DNA of 64,000 nucleotides from NCBI RefSeq assembly GCF_000719475.1, contig NZ_JOGO01000012.1, forward strand, positions 49,582-113,581, given 5' to 3'. The translations under genes were made by a program, and so were the position numbers. Positions within the stretch are counted from its first letter, which is position 1; every line of letters starts with the position of its first letter. Below the pieces are notes generated by a model, which was not told where the DNA came from, searched no databases, and saw only the letters and a program-made list of their open reading frames with translations. The DNA is from Streptomyces sp. NRRL F-5630 (GTDB lineage Bacteria > Actinomycetota > Actinomycetes > Streptomycetales > Streptomycetaceae). Positions 15,632 to 23,448 of this stretch are shown here, in pieces.

Positions 15632-17602
15632 ATGCGGGAGACCGGTCACAGCGGGCCCGGGGCCGGGACGGTGCGTGCCGCCAGGGCCGGGGACTCGGCG
15701 GCACTCGACCGGCTGCTCGCCGAGAGCCTGCCCCTCGTCTACAACGTCGTGGGCCGCGCGCTCAACGGGCACAGCGACGTCGACGACGTCGTCCAGGAGA
15801 CACTGCTCCGCGTCGTGCGCGCGCTGCCGCAGCTCCGGGACGAACACGCCTACCGCTCCTGGCTCATCGCGATCGCGGTACGGCGCGTCCGCGACCGCGA
15901 GCGGGCCCTTCGTGCGGCCGGGCAGCACCTCGCCGACTGGGACAGCGCCGCCGACGTGCCCGACCCCGCCGCCGATTTCGTGGGCCTGACCGTGCTGCGC
16001 CTCGGGCTCACCGATCAGCGCAGGGAGATCGCCGAGGCGACCCGCTGGCTCGACGGAGACGACCGCGCGCTGCTCTCGCTGTGGTGGCTGGAGGAGACCG
16101 GCGAGCTGGAGCGCGCCGAACTCGCCGAGGCGCTCGGCGTCTCACGGCGCCACGCGGCGGTACGGGTGCAGCGCATGAAGGAGCAGATGGAGACGGCCCG
16201 CACCGTCGTGCACGCGCTGACGCGACGAGAGGAGTGCGCGGAACTCGGCGGGCTCCTCGGCGGCTGGGACGGCACGCCCTCGCCGCTGTGGCGCAAGCGG
16301 ATCGCACGGCACGTGCGCGGCTGCGCGCGCTGCGGCGACGGGCGGCGGCTCCTGCCGATGGAACGGCTCCTCGCCGGCCTGCCGCTGCTGCCGCCGCCCG
16401 CCGCCCACGCGCCGCACCTGCTCGGGTACGGGGCGGAAGGCGCCGCCTCCGCGCCGCCGCACGCCCCCACGGGCCACCCCTCCCCCGCCGCCCCTGCGGC
16501 GGGCCCGCGCACCGCTCCGTCCTCCCCCCGGCGGGGCGGTGCGCACCGGGGTCCGCGCACGGCGGCGCGGCTCTTCCACGGCCCGGTCGGGATCGGTGCC
16601 GCCGCCGCGGCCGTGGCCGCCGCCGTCGCGACGCCGTTCCTCCTGCGCGGCGGCGAGGAGCCCGCGGGCGCGTCCGTCCGCGCGGCCACCGTGCCCCGCT
16701 CCGCCCCCGAGACCCCCGCACCGTCGACGACATCGCCCAGCCCCTCCCCCACCCCCTCCCACTCGGCGAAGCACGCACCCTCGCCCCGTACCCCCGGGAA
16801 GACGAGCCCCGCGCCGACGCGGCGGGCCGCGTCCTCCTCGCACGCCCCGCGAACCGCCGTCGTCGCCTCGGCGCGCAAGGGCGTCGGGGTGTGGGACGCG
16901 CCCGGCGACGAGCAGGGGCTCGCCGCCTCGGGGGCGCGCTGGTACTACACGTGGTCGGCGAGTCCGCGCGGGATCGTGGACTCGGGTGCGCCGGGCTTCG
17001 TCCCGATGATCTGGGGCGAGAAGAACACGGACGACGCGACCCTCGCGACGGCGCGCGCCAACGGCCCGTACCTGCTCGGCTTCAACGAGCCGGACATGGG
17101 CGGCCAGGCGAACCTGTCCGTCGAACGGGCCCTCGACCTGTGGCCGAAGCTCATGGCGCACGGCAAGGTCCTCGGCAGCCCCGCGGTCGCCTACGGCGGG
17201 GACACGCCCGGGGGCTGGCTCGACCGCTTCATGACGGGGGCGCGGGAACGCGGCTACCGCGTCGACTTCGTCGCGGTGCACTGGTACGGGGGCGACTTCC
17301 GTACCGAGGCGGCGGTCCAGCAGCTGAGGACGTACCTGGAGGCCGTGCACCGCAGGTACGGCAAGCCGGTGTGGCTCACGGAGTTCGCGCTGACGGACTT
17401 CTCGCAGGGCGTCCGCTTCCCCTCCCCCACCGAGCAGGCGGCTTTCCTCTCCTCCGCGACGCGGATGCTCGACACCCTGCCCTGGCTCCAGCGCTACGCC
17501 TGGTTCGGGCTCCCCTCCGCCGCCGGAGAGGTGAACACGGGCCTCTACCGCCCGGACGGCTCCTGGACGGAGGCGGGGGAGGCGTTCCGCACGGCGCGGT
17601 GA
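15632..17602 (+). CDS. ECF sigma factor fused to zinc finger, TM helix and extracellular GH128 (Asl1-like) domain
   Basis: A 656-residue single polypeptide; AAGGAG precedes the ATG. Sigma region 2 is at about 18-90 (DVDDVVQETLLRVVRALPQL) and region 4 at about 130-190 (DRALLSLWWLEE; AELAEALGVSRRHAAVRVQR). An anti-sigma-like zinc motif H-x3-C-x2-C follows (His227, Cys231, Cys234). After a Pro/Ala linker there is one TM helix at about 316-340, then a Ser/Pro/Thr-rich wall-spanning linker (about 345-405). The rest is a GH128/Asl1-type beta-glucanase domain with likely acid/base Glu486 (GFNEPDMGG) and nucleophile Glu584 (WLTEFAL). Topology places the sigma part in the cytoplasm and the hydrolase outside. 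Sigma factors with C-terminal extensions are known in actinobacteria. Release of the sigma part on glucan or wall sensing is inferred. Confidence 0.9.
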   Translation: MRETGHSGPGAGTVRAARAGDSAALDRLLAESLPLVYNVVGRALNGHSDVDDVVQETLLRVVRALPQLRDEHAYRSWLIAIAVRRVRDRERALRAAGQHLADWDSAADVPDPAADFVGLTVLRLGLTDQRREIAEATRWLDGDDRALLSLWWLEETGELERAELAEALGVSRRHAAVRVQRMKEQMETARTVVHALTRREECAELGGLLGGWDGTPSPLWRKRIARHVRGCARCGDGRRLLPMERLLAGLPLLPPPAAHAPHLLGYGAEGAASAPPHAPTGHPSPAAPAAGPRTAPSSPRRGGAHRGPRTAARLFHGPVGIGAAAAAVAAAVATPFLLRGGEEPAGASVRAATVPRSAPETPAPSTTSPSPSPTPSHSAKHAPSPRTPGKTSPAPTRRAASSSHAPRTAVVASARKGVGVWDAPGDEQGLAASGARWYYTWSASPRGIVDSGAPGFVPMIWGEKNTDDATLATARANGPYLLGFNEPDMGGQANLSVERALDLWPKLMAHGKVLGSPAVAYGGDTPGGWLDRFMTGARERGYRVDFVAVHWYGGDFRTEAAVQQLRTYLEAVHRRYGKPVWLTEFALTDFSQGVRFPSPTEQAAFLSSATRMLDTLPWLQRYAWFGLPSAAGEVNTGLYRPDGSWTEAGEAFRTAR

Positions 17603-17619
17603 GGGGCGGGTGCGTGCGC

Positions 17620-18372
17620 TCAGGCGGGCGGACGCGTCTCGTGCGCGGCCGCAGGCGGACGACGCGTCCCGTGCGTCCGCACCACCACCTCCGCCACGTC
17701 CGTTCCCGCCCGCAGCAGCGCCAGCATGCGACTGCCCAGGTGGTCGAGGCGGACGGACAGGAGGCGGACCGCCTCCTCGGCCCCGTCGAAGCGGTCGAGC
17801 GCTGCGAGGAGTTCGCGGACACGGGGGATGCCGTGCCCCGCGGCGCGCAGGACGGTGACCACGCGGGCGGCGCGGATGGCGGGCTGGGTGTAGCGGCGGG
17901 CGCCGTGCGAGGTGACGCGGTCGGGGGTGAGCAGTCCCTCCCGCTCCCAGAAGCGCAGCGTGGAGGGGCGGACGCCGAGGGCGGTGGCGAGCTGGGTGAT
18001 CGTCATGGCGTCGTCGTCCGGTGTCGTGCCCTCCGCGCGGAGGGCACGGACCGCGTCCAGGGCGCGCAGGGTCTCCTCGCGGGCGCGGGCGAGATCCGCG
18101 TGGGCCGCGCCGACGGCGGCGGCCGCTTCCGCCGGCGGTGCGGTGTGCGCCTCGGCGAGGAGGCGGCGGGCCGCGACGGGGCCGAGGGCGTGCGCGAGGT
18201 CCCGGTAGGCCCGCAGGGCGTGGATGTGGACCTCGGACCACTCGCGGTAGCCGTTGGCGGCGCGCGGCGCCGGTGGCAGGACACCGAGTCGTTCCAGGTC
18301 ACGGACCTGCTGGAACGAGTAGCCGGAGCGGTGGACCAGCTCGGCCGTGCGCAGCGGTGCCGCGTCCTTCAT
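17620..18372 (-). CDS. MerR-family regulator with two MerR DNA-binding domains
   Basis: A 250-residue protein with two complete MerR winged helices: residues about 4-60 (RTAELVHRSGYSFQQVRDLE; LGVLPPAPRAANGYREWSE) and about 122-190 (MTITQLATALGVRPSTLRFW; EREGLLTPDRVTSHGARRYT). The first is degenerate in its recognition helix. A helical linker (about 75-115) separates them and a short C-terminal coiled coil closes the protein. There is no Cys-rich metal site or drug-binding GyrI domain. ATG 18372 was chosen because the seven residues upstream are not part of the domain. It is divergent from the DUF6194 gene, with 41 bp between starts, so one operator probably serves both. Confidence 0.9.
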   Translation of the reverse strand: MKDAAPLRTAELVHRSGYSFQQVRDLERLGVLPPAPRAANGYREWSEVHIHALRAYRDLAHALGPVAARRLLAEAHTAPPAEAAAAVGAAHADLARAREETLRALDAVRALRAEGTTPDDDAMTITQLATALGVRPSTLRFWEREGLLTPDRVTSHGARRYTQPAIRAARVVTVLRAAGHGIPRVRELLAALDRFDGAEEAVRLLSVRLDHLGSRMLALLRAGTDVAEVVVRTHGTRRPPAAAHETRPPA

Positions 18373-18413
18373 CGGGGAACCCCACAGAAGCACTTGAAGG
18401 TCATGCTCGAACC

Positions 18414-18854
18414 ATGAGTATCGAGCACATCCTCGCGGCCGTGCGCCGCCTCGACGGCGCCCTCGTCCTCGTACCGGGGCCGGGCAGCGGCTTCCCGCCC
18501 CTCGCGCACGGCGACGCCTTCTTCTTCTACGCGCCGGACGGCGAGGTCCCCGCGCACACCCAGCCCTACGGCACGCTGCTCACGAAGGACTACCCGGGCG
18601 ACTCCTCCTCGCGCCTCGACGCCTCCGGCCGGTACCGCGTCAACGCGCACGTCGGCCGCACGGCGGCGCGCCGCCACACGCCCGCCGACCCCGCCGCCAC
18701 CGACGTGTTCTTCCCGCACCCGCTCTACGGGGCCCAGGGCTGGGTTAGTGTCGTGAACCCCGGCCCCCGCACCACCGACGCTCTCCTCGGCCTGCTCCGC
18801 ACGGCCCACGAGGCGGCCCGCGCCCGCTACGAACGCCGCGCCGGGCCGCGGTAG
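18414..18854 (+). CDS. DUF6194 family protein
   Basis: A 146-residue soluble protein starting MSIEHILAAVRRLDGALVLV and containing HGDAFFFYAPDGEVP, TQPYGTLLTKDYPGD, RYRVNAHVGR and NPGPRTTDALLGLLRTAHE, a pattern I associate with the actinobacterial DUF6194 family of unknown function. It resembles small MmcQ/YjbR-type or phosphoribosyl-binding folds only loosely. The start codon is 41 bp from the divergent double-MerR gene and TTGAAG at about 18394 could be a MerR-type -35, so regulation by that protein is likely. Confidence 0.75.
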   Translation: MSIEHILAAVRRLDGALVLVPGPGSGFPPLAHGDAFFFYAPDGEVPAHTQPYGTLLTKDYPGDSSSRLDASGRYRVNAHVGRTAARRHTPADPAATDVFFPHPLYGAQGWVSVVNPGPRTTDALLGLLRTAHEAARARYERRAGPR

Positions 18855-18912
18855 CCGACGGCCGCCCCGCGCCGCCTCGCTCGGGCCTCCGTCCGCCCGT
18901 AAGGACCCCCAC

Positions 18913-18949
18913 CCGCCCCGCGCGGGCCCCGTCCGCCCCGCGCGGGCCC
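18913..18949. repeat. 17-bp direct repeat between convergent genes
   Basis: CCGCCCCGCGCGGGCCC occurs at 18913-18929 and again at 18933-18949. Each copy contains the palindrome GCCCCGCGCGGGC-like core able to form a hairpin, so the pair may act as a terminator between the DUF6194 and phoD genes. Confidence 0.45.
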
Positions 18950-19011
18950 ACGGCTGAGCGGCGCGGAGCCGCCCGGTCACAGCCCCCGCGGGGGCCCGGC
19001 GCCGCTGGTCG

Positions 19012-20718
19012 TCACTGGCCGACGAGCCCCGGCCTGAGCACCCGCGTGTAGAGCACCCGGCCGCCCTCCTCGCGGAGCCGGACCGTCAGTTCGCCGGACC
19101 GTCCGTCGATGCTCACCTCGCCGTAGTTGGGCGGGAGTTCGGCCGGCGATACGTTGGCCCGCGCGGGTGCCTTCAGGAAGGTCTGGCGCGGGCCGAAGGT
19201 GCCGTCGAGCGGGACGCTCGGGAAGCCGCCCGCCGAGAGCGGCCCCGAGACGAACTCCCAGAACGGCGCGAAGTCCTGAAAGGCGGCGCGCTCGGGCGCG
19301 TAGTGCTGGGCCGAGGTGTAGTGCACGTCCGCCGTGAGCCACAGGGTGCCCGTGACGCGGGCGTGCTTGATGTGGCGCAGGAGTTCGGCGATCTGGAGTT
19401 CGCGGCCGAGCGGGGCCCCGGGATCGCCCTGCGCCACCGCCTCGAAGTTGGTGGCCCCGTCCGCGACGACCAGTCCGAGCGGCATGTCCGCCGCGATGAC
19501 CTTCCACACGGCCCGGGAGCGCGACAACTCGCGCTTGAGCCACCTCAGTTGGTGCGCGCCGAGGATGCCCTGCGGGTCGTCCACCTGGCGGTTGCGGGAG
19601 TTGGGGTCGCGGTAGGTGCGCATGTCGAGGACGAAGACGTCGAGCAGCGGGCCGTGGCGCAGGACCCGGTACACGCGTCCGTCGGGGTCGCCCGGCGGGA
19701 GGGTGCTGAGCGGGAAGTACTCGGAGAAGGCGCGGCGGGCGCGGGCGGCGAGGACGTCCACCCGCTTCTCGGTGTAGAGAGGGTCGTCGAGGATCTGGCC
19801 GGGGTACCAGTTGTTGCGCACCTCGTGGTCGTCCCACTGCGTGATCTGCGGGACCTGGGCGTTGAAGCGGCGCAGGTGCGCGTCGAGGAGGTTGTAGCGG
19901 AAGGCGCCCCGGTACTCGTCGAGGCTCTGCGCGACGGCGGACTTCGCCTCGGTCGTGAGGTTGCGCCACACCGTGCCGTCCGGGAGCGTCACGCTCGGCT
20001 GGATCGGCCCGTCCGCGTAGATCGTGTCGCCGCTGCACAGGAAGAAGTCCGGGTCCAGTCGCGCCATCTCCTCGTAGACGCGCCAGCCGCCCCGGTCGGG
20101 GTTGATGCCCCAGCCCTGACCGGCGATGTCGCCCGACCACAGGAAGCGCACCCCCGCCGAGCGGCGCGCGGGGGCGGTGCGGAAGGTGCCGGTGACGGGC
20201 CGCGAGGAGCGGCGGGGGTCGTCCGGGTCGGCGAGCGTCACGCGGTAGTGGATCTGCTCGCCCGGCGGGAGGCCGTGCAGGGCCGTGGTGCCGGTGAAGT
20301 CGGTGCCGGGGGTCAGGAGCGGGCCGCGCCAGCGGCGGGCGCCGCGGAAGGACTCGGTGGCGGAGGTCTCGACGGTCATCACGGCGGGCCGGTCGCTCCG
20401 GGTCCAGATCACCGCGGAGCGCTCTCCGACGTCCCCGGCCTGCACGCCCCAGTCGGCGGCGGGCCGTCCGGACCAGGCCCGCGCGGGCGCGCGGCCCGCC
20501 GCCCGCGCGTTCGCCGCGCCGAACGCGGGCACGGCGAGCCCGGCGGTCGCGAGGGCGGCTCCGGCGAGGAGGGACCTGCGGGCGGGGCGGGGCGACAACG
20601 GGCCCCGCGAAGAAGCGGGCCCACCGGGAGCGGCGGCTCCGTGACCGGGGGTTGTCCGAGCGGGGTCTTTGTGGGCGTGGTCTGCGGAGACGGCGTTCGG
20701 GCGGACGGCGTCGCTCAT
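19012..20718 (-). CDS. phoD: Secreted PhoD-type alkaline phosphatase/phosphodiesterase
   Basis: A 568-residue protein. A Tat signal (RPARRSLLAGAALATAGLAV, about residues 43-62, cleaved near ARA) exports it folded. An Ig-like N-terminal domain (about 75-185) precedes the metallophosphatase core: WSGDIAGQGWGINPD, FFLCSGDTIYADGP, QWDDHEVRNNWYP and LWLTADVHYTSAQ are the PhoD metal-ligand motifs for Ca2+/Fe3+. It releases phosphate from phosphodiesters such as teichoic acid and from monoesters. The ATG has GAGGAG upstream. A PHO-box-like direct repeat lies about 75-95 bp upstream of the start, so PhoRP control under phosphate starvation is expected. Confidence 0.95.
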   Translation of the reverse strand: MSDAVRPNAVSADHAHKDPARTTPGHGAAAPGGPASSRGPLSPRPARRSLLAGAALATAGLAVPAFGAANARAAGRAPARAWSGRPAADWGVQAGDVGERSAVIWTRSDRPAVMTVETSATESFRGARRWRGPLLTPGTDFTGTTALHGLPPGEQIHYRVTLADPDDPRRSSRPVTGTFRTAPARRSAGVRFLWSGDIAGQGWGINPDRGGWRVYEEMARLDPDFFLCSGDTIYADGPIQPSVTLPDGTVWRNLTTEAKSAVAQSLDEYRGAFRYNLLDAHLRRFNAQVPQITQWDDHEVRNNWYPGQILDDPLYTEKRVDVLAARARRAFSEYFPLSTLPPGDPDGRVYRVLRHGPLLDVFVLDMRTYRDPNSRNRQVDDPQGILGAHQLRWLKRELSRSRAVWKVIAADMPLGLVVADGATNFEAVAQGDPGAPLGRELQIAELLRHIKHARVTGTLWLTADVHYTSAQHYAPERAAFQDFAPFWEFVSGPLSAGGFPSVPLDGTFGPRQTFLKAPARANVSPAELPPNYGEVSIDGRSGELTVRLREEGGRVLYTRVLRPGLVGQ

Positions 20719-20789
20719 CGCTTGCTCCTCCTCGGGGCTTCGGTACGGGCCGCAGTGTGCCCTCCGTCGCCCCTACGGGCGCCGGGGCG

Positions 20790-20811
20790 TGCGGGGGAAC
20801 GGCCGGTGAAC
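20790..20811 (-). promoter_or_regulatory. PHO box (PhoP direct repeat) upstream of phoD
   Basis: On the minus strand two adjacent 11-bp units read GTTCACCGGCC and GTTCCCCCGCA, matching the Streptomyces PHO-box direct repeat unit built on GTTCACC. The second unit diverges at two core positions. The site is 72-93 bp before the phoD start, where PhoP sites usually lie. Confidence 0.65.
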
Positions 20812-21096
20812 TTCTTCCGGAGGGGAGTGCGCGGGACAGCGGGCGGCCCGGTCCCCCGCGCCGGTCCCTGAGGGAACGGCCGGCTGACGGCGGACGGCAC
20901 GGCCGTCCGGTCCTCCTCCGCGTGCGGGCTCCCCAGGGGGCGCACGGGGCGCGCGTCCCGCGCGTTCGCGCGCCGCCCCGCCTCGTCCTGTTCCGGCCAA
21001 TACGCGGCTATCGCGCACGCGCGGGCACCCGCTCCGGTGAACTGATCGATGCCGGGCGGGAGCCGCCCCGGTCACACGACGCCAGGGGGAGTCCGG

Positions 21097-21717
21097 GTGC
21101 CGCTTCGCACGAACATATTGCTGGTGCACGAGATCCCGCTCTGGCGGGTCGCGCTCCGTGCCCTGCTCACAGCCGACACGGATCTGCACGTCGAGACGGC
21201 GGGGCCGGGTGACGTGGGTCGGGCGGCCGGGACCTGCCCGCCCGACGTCTACGTCCTCGACCTCGACTGTCCGGGTTCCCTGGGCCTGCTCACCGAGATA
21301 GAGAGCTTCCGCGCCAGCCGCGCCGACGACGGCACGGGCGCGCTCGTCATCCTGACGAAGGGCGAGCGGCCCGGTGACCTGCGCCGCGCCTTCCACGCGG
21401 GCGCGGGCGGGTACGTGGACAAGTACGGCGAGACGGGGGACCTCGCGGCCGTGGTCCGCAAGGTCGCCGCCGGGGGGCGGCACCTGGACGAGACGCTGGC
21501 CTTCGGCCTGCTGCGGGTGTCCGAAACGCCGCTGTCGGACCGTGAGCTACGCGTCCTCGGGCTCGCCGCCGAGGGCGAGTCGGTGGCCGCGATCGCCGGG
21601 CACCTGCACCTCGCCGCCGGAACGGTCCGCAACTACCTCGCGGCGGCCATCCGCAAGACCGGCGCGCGCAACCGGCTGGACGCCATCCGGCTCGCCAAGG
21701 AGGCCGGCTGGCTGTGA
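21097..21717 (+). CDS. ramR: RamR/AmfR-like orphan response regulator (LuxR-type)
   Basis: A 206-residue protein. The receiver-like domain (about 1-125) is atypical: the acidic pair is His-Glu (LLVHEIPLW) instead of Asp-Asp, while the central Asp in VYVLDLD and the Lys in YVDKYGE remain. The LuxR helix-turn-helix is at about 145-205 (LSDRELRVLGLAAEGESVAA; HLAAGTVRNYLAAAIRKTGA). GTG 21097 follows CAGGGGGA. In known SapB clusters this protein activates ramC/amfT transcription and often works without a cognate kinase. Its 3' end is overlapped on the opposite strand by the extended ramB frame. Naming rests on cluster context plus domain type. Confidence 0.85.
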   Translation: MPLRTNILLVHEIPLWRVALRALLTADTDLHVETAGPGDVGRAAGTCPPDVYVLDLDCPGSLGLLTEIESFRASRADDGTGALVILTKGERPGDLRRAFHAGAGGYVDKYGETGDLAAVVRKVAAGGRHLDETLAFGLLRVSETPLSDRELRVLGLAAEGESVAAIAGHLHLAAGTVRNYLAAAIRKTGARNRLDAIRLAKEAGWL

Positions 21718-23448
21718 GACGGCGGGCGTGAAGGCGCCGGTCAGCTCACGGAAGAGGGCCGAGCGGGCGGCCAGTTCCCCCGGCGTGCCGCAGTCGGTAC
21801 GGGCCCCGTCGAGGAGCAGTACCCGGGTGGCGCGCGCCGCGGTCGCCGGACGGTGCGCGACGAGGACGAGCGTCGTCCCGGGCCGGGCGGACAGCGCGCG
21901 TTCCACCCGCAGTTCGGCCTGCGGGTCCAGGTGGCTCGTGGCCTCGTCGAGCACCAGGAGCGGCGCGGGCGAGAGCCAGGCACGGGCGAGGGCCACGCGC
22001 TGGCGTTCACCGGGCGAGAGCCGCCCCGGCGGGACGGGCGCGTCCCAGCCCCCGACGGCCCGTACCACCGCTTCGAGCCCGGCGGCCCGCGCCGCGGCGG
22101 CGAGCGCCGTGTCGTCCGCGTGCGGGCTCAGGTACGTGACGGCCTCGCGGAGCGTACCCGCGGGGAGGTAGGCCTGTTGCGGGGCAAGGGTGCGGAAGAG
22201 CGCGGGGTCGGTGTCGCCGGGCGGGCGGCCGTGCCACAGCACCTGTCCGGACGTCGGCGCCCGCACGCCCGCGACGAGCGCGGCGAAGGTCGACTTGCCC
22301 GCTCCGCTCGGCCCGATGACGGCCAGCCGTTCCCCGGGATCGAGCACGAGGTCGAGTCCGTCGAGCACCGGGCGGGCTCCCGCCCCGTACGCGTACGAGA
22401 CCCCGCGCAGCTCCAGGAGGGGCCCCGGGCGGACCCTGGGCGGGGCCGCGGCGGGCTCCGGCGGGGCGGGCAGGGGGGCGGGCGGGACGGCGAAGCGGTC
22501 GAGGACGACGAGGAGGCGGCCCCCCGCCGTGCCGAGCGCCGTCATGAGCGACTGGAGCGCGGGAAGCAGCGCCTGCGAGAGGTAGGCGAGCGCCCCGACC
22601 AGTTCTCCGGGGGTGAGTCCGCGGCGCAGCAGCCAGGGTGCCGCCACGAGGAGCAGCAGGGGAGGGACACGGCCCGCGAGAGCGAGGGCGAGGACCCGTA
22701 CCGCCGACCAGCGGGCGAGTGCCCGCGCCGCGTCCGCCTCGGCGGCGGCGACGCGCGCGGCGTGCGCCGCGACGAGGGCGCTCCCGCCCGTCGCGGCGAG
22801 GTCGCGCAGGCCGGACGCGGCGTGTCCCGCGAGAGCGGCGTACTCCTCGTCGGCAGCGAGGAGGGCGCGCTGCCGTGCGGCGGTGGGCCCGAGGGTGGCG
22901 AGGAAGAGGGCGAGGCCGAGGAGGAGGGGCGGGAGGAGGACGAGGAGGAGGGGCGGCGCGAGGGCCGCGAGTCCGGCCAGTGCCCCGGCCGTCGTGAAGA
23001 CGAAGGAGCGCAGGGACAGCACGAGCCCGGCCCAGCCGTCCCTGGCGATCTCGCTCTGGTGGGTCACCCGCGAGACGGCGGCGGTACGGGCCCGCTCGGG
23101 CAGTTCCCCGCGCAGCGCCGCTCCGAGGGCCCCCGCGACCGCGCGCCGCACGAGGCCGTCGCGCAACGGTTCCACGAGCGCGGCGAGTCCCCGGAAGACA
23201 CCGCTCTGGGCGGGTCCGGCCGGGAGGGCCGCGAGGGCGGCGAGCCCCAGCCACGCCAGTCCTGTCCCGGTCCGCCCGGCGAGGAACCCCGCGTCGAGCG
23301 CGCGGGCGAGGGCGTATCCGCCGGCGAAGGTCTGGACGGACTCGACGAGCGACCACCCGGCGAGGCGTGCGAGGTCCCGGCGCCGCTCCCGCAGGTAGGG
23401 GCGCGCGGCGCGGCCGACGCGGGCCCACGGCCCGTGCGGCCTCAGCAC
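21547..23448 (-). CDS. ramB: Lanthipeptide ABC exporter half-transporter (RamB-like)
   Basis: A 633-residue ABC half-transporter starting at GTG 23448, overlapping the end of the upstream transporter by 7 bp. The membrane domain is at about 15-310 with six helices, and the ATPase at about 335-560: Walker A GPSGAGKST, signature LSPGERQRVALARAW, Walker B LLVLDEATSHLDP, H-loop VAHRPATAA. No C39 leader-peptidase domain is present, as in RamA/RamB. The family normally ends near FRELTGAF, but here no stop follows and the frame continues about 60 codons antisense through ramR, so the extra tail is suspect (frameshift or real extension). It is inferred to export the SapB-like peptide with its partner. 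Confidence 0.85.
   Translation of the reverse strand: MLRPHGPWARVGRAARPYLRERRRDLARLAGWSLVESVQTFAGGYALARALDAGFLAGRTGTGLAWLGLAALAALPAGPAQSGVFRGLAALVEPLRDGLVRRAVAGALGAALRGELPERARTAAVSRVTHQSEIARDGWAGLVLSLRSFVFTTAGALAGLAALAPPLLLVLLPPLLLGLALFLATLGPTAARQRALLAADEEYAALAGHAASGLRDLAATGGSALVAAHAARVAAAEADAARALARWSAVRVLALALAGRVPPLLLLVAAPWLLRRGLTPGELVGALAYLSQALLPALQSLMTALGTAGGRLLVVLDRFAVPPAPLPAPPEPAAAPPRVRPGPLLELRGVSYAYGAGARPVLDGLDLVLDPGERLAVIGPSGAGKSTFAALVAGVRAPTSGQVLWHGRPPGDTDPALFRTLAPQQAYLPAGTLREAVTYLSPHADDTALAAAARAAGLEAVVRAVGGWDAPVPPGRLSPGERQRVALARAWLSPAPLLVLDEATSHLDPQAELRVERALSARPGTTLVLVAHRPATAARATRVLLLDGARTDCGTPGELAARSALFRELTGAFTPAVSQPAGLLGEPDGVQPVARAGLADGRREVVADRSGGEVQVPGDRGHRLALGGEPEDA

Noticed and set aside
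15541..18417. A 958-codon plus-strand frame
   Set aside because: It overlaps the well-supported sigma-factor fusion and MerR genes in another frame and translates to Arg-rich filler.
18913..18949. Pair of 17-bp repeats considered as a CRISPR-like array
   Set aside because: Only two copies, a 3-bp spacer and self-complementary cores; it is better read as terminator-like sequence.
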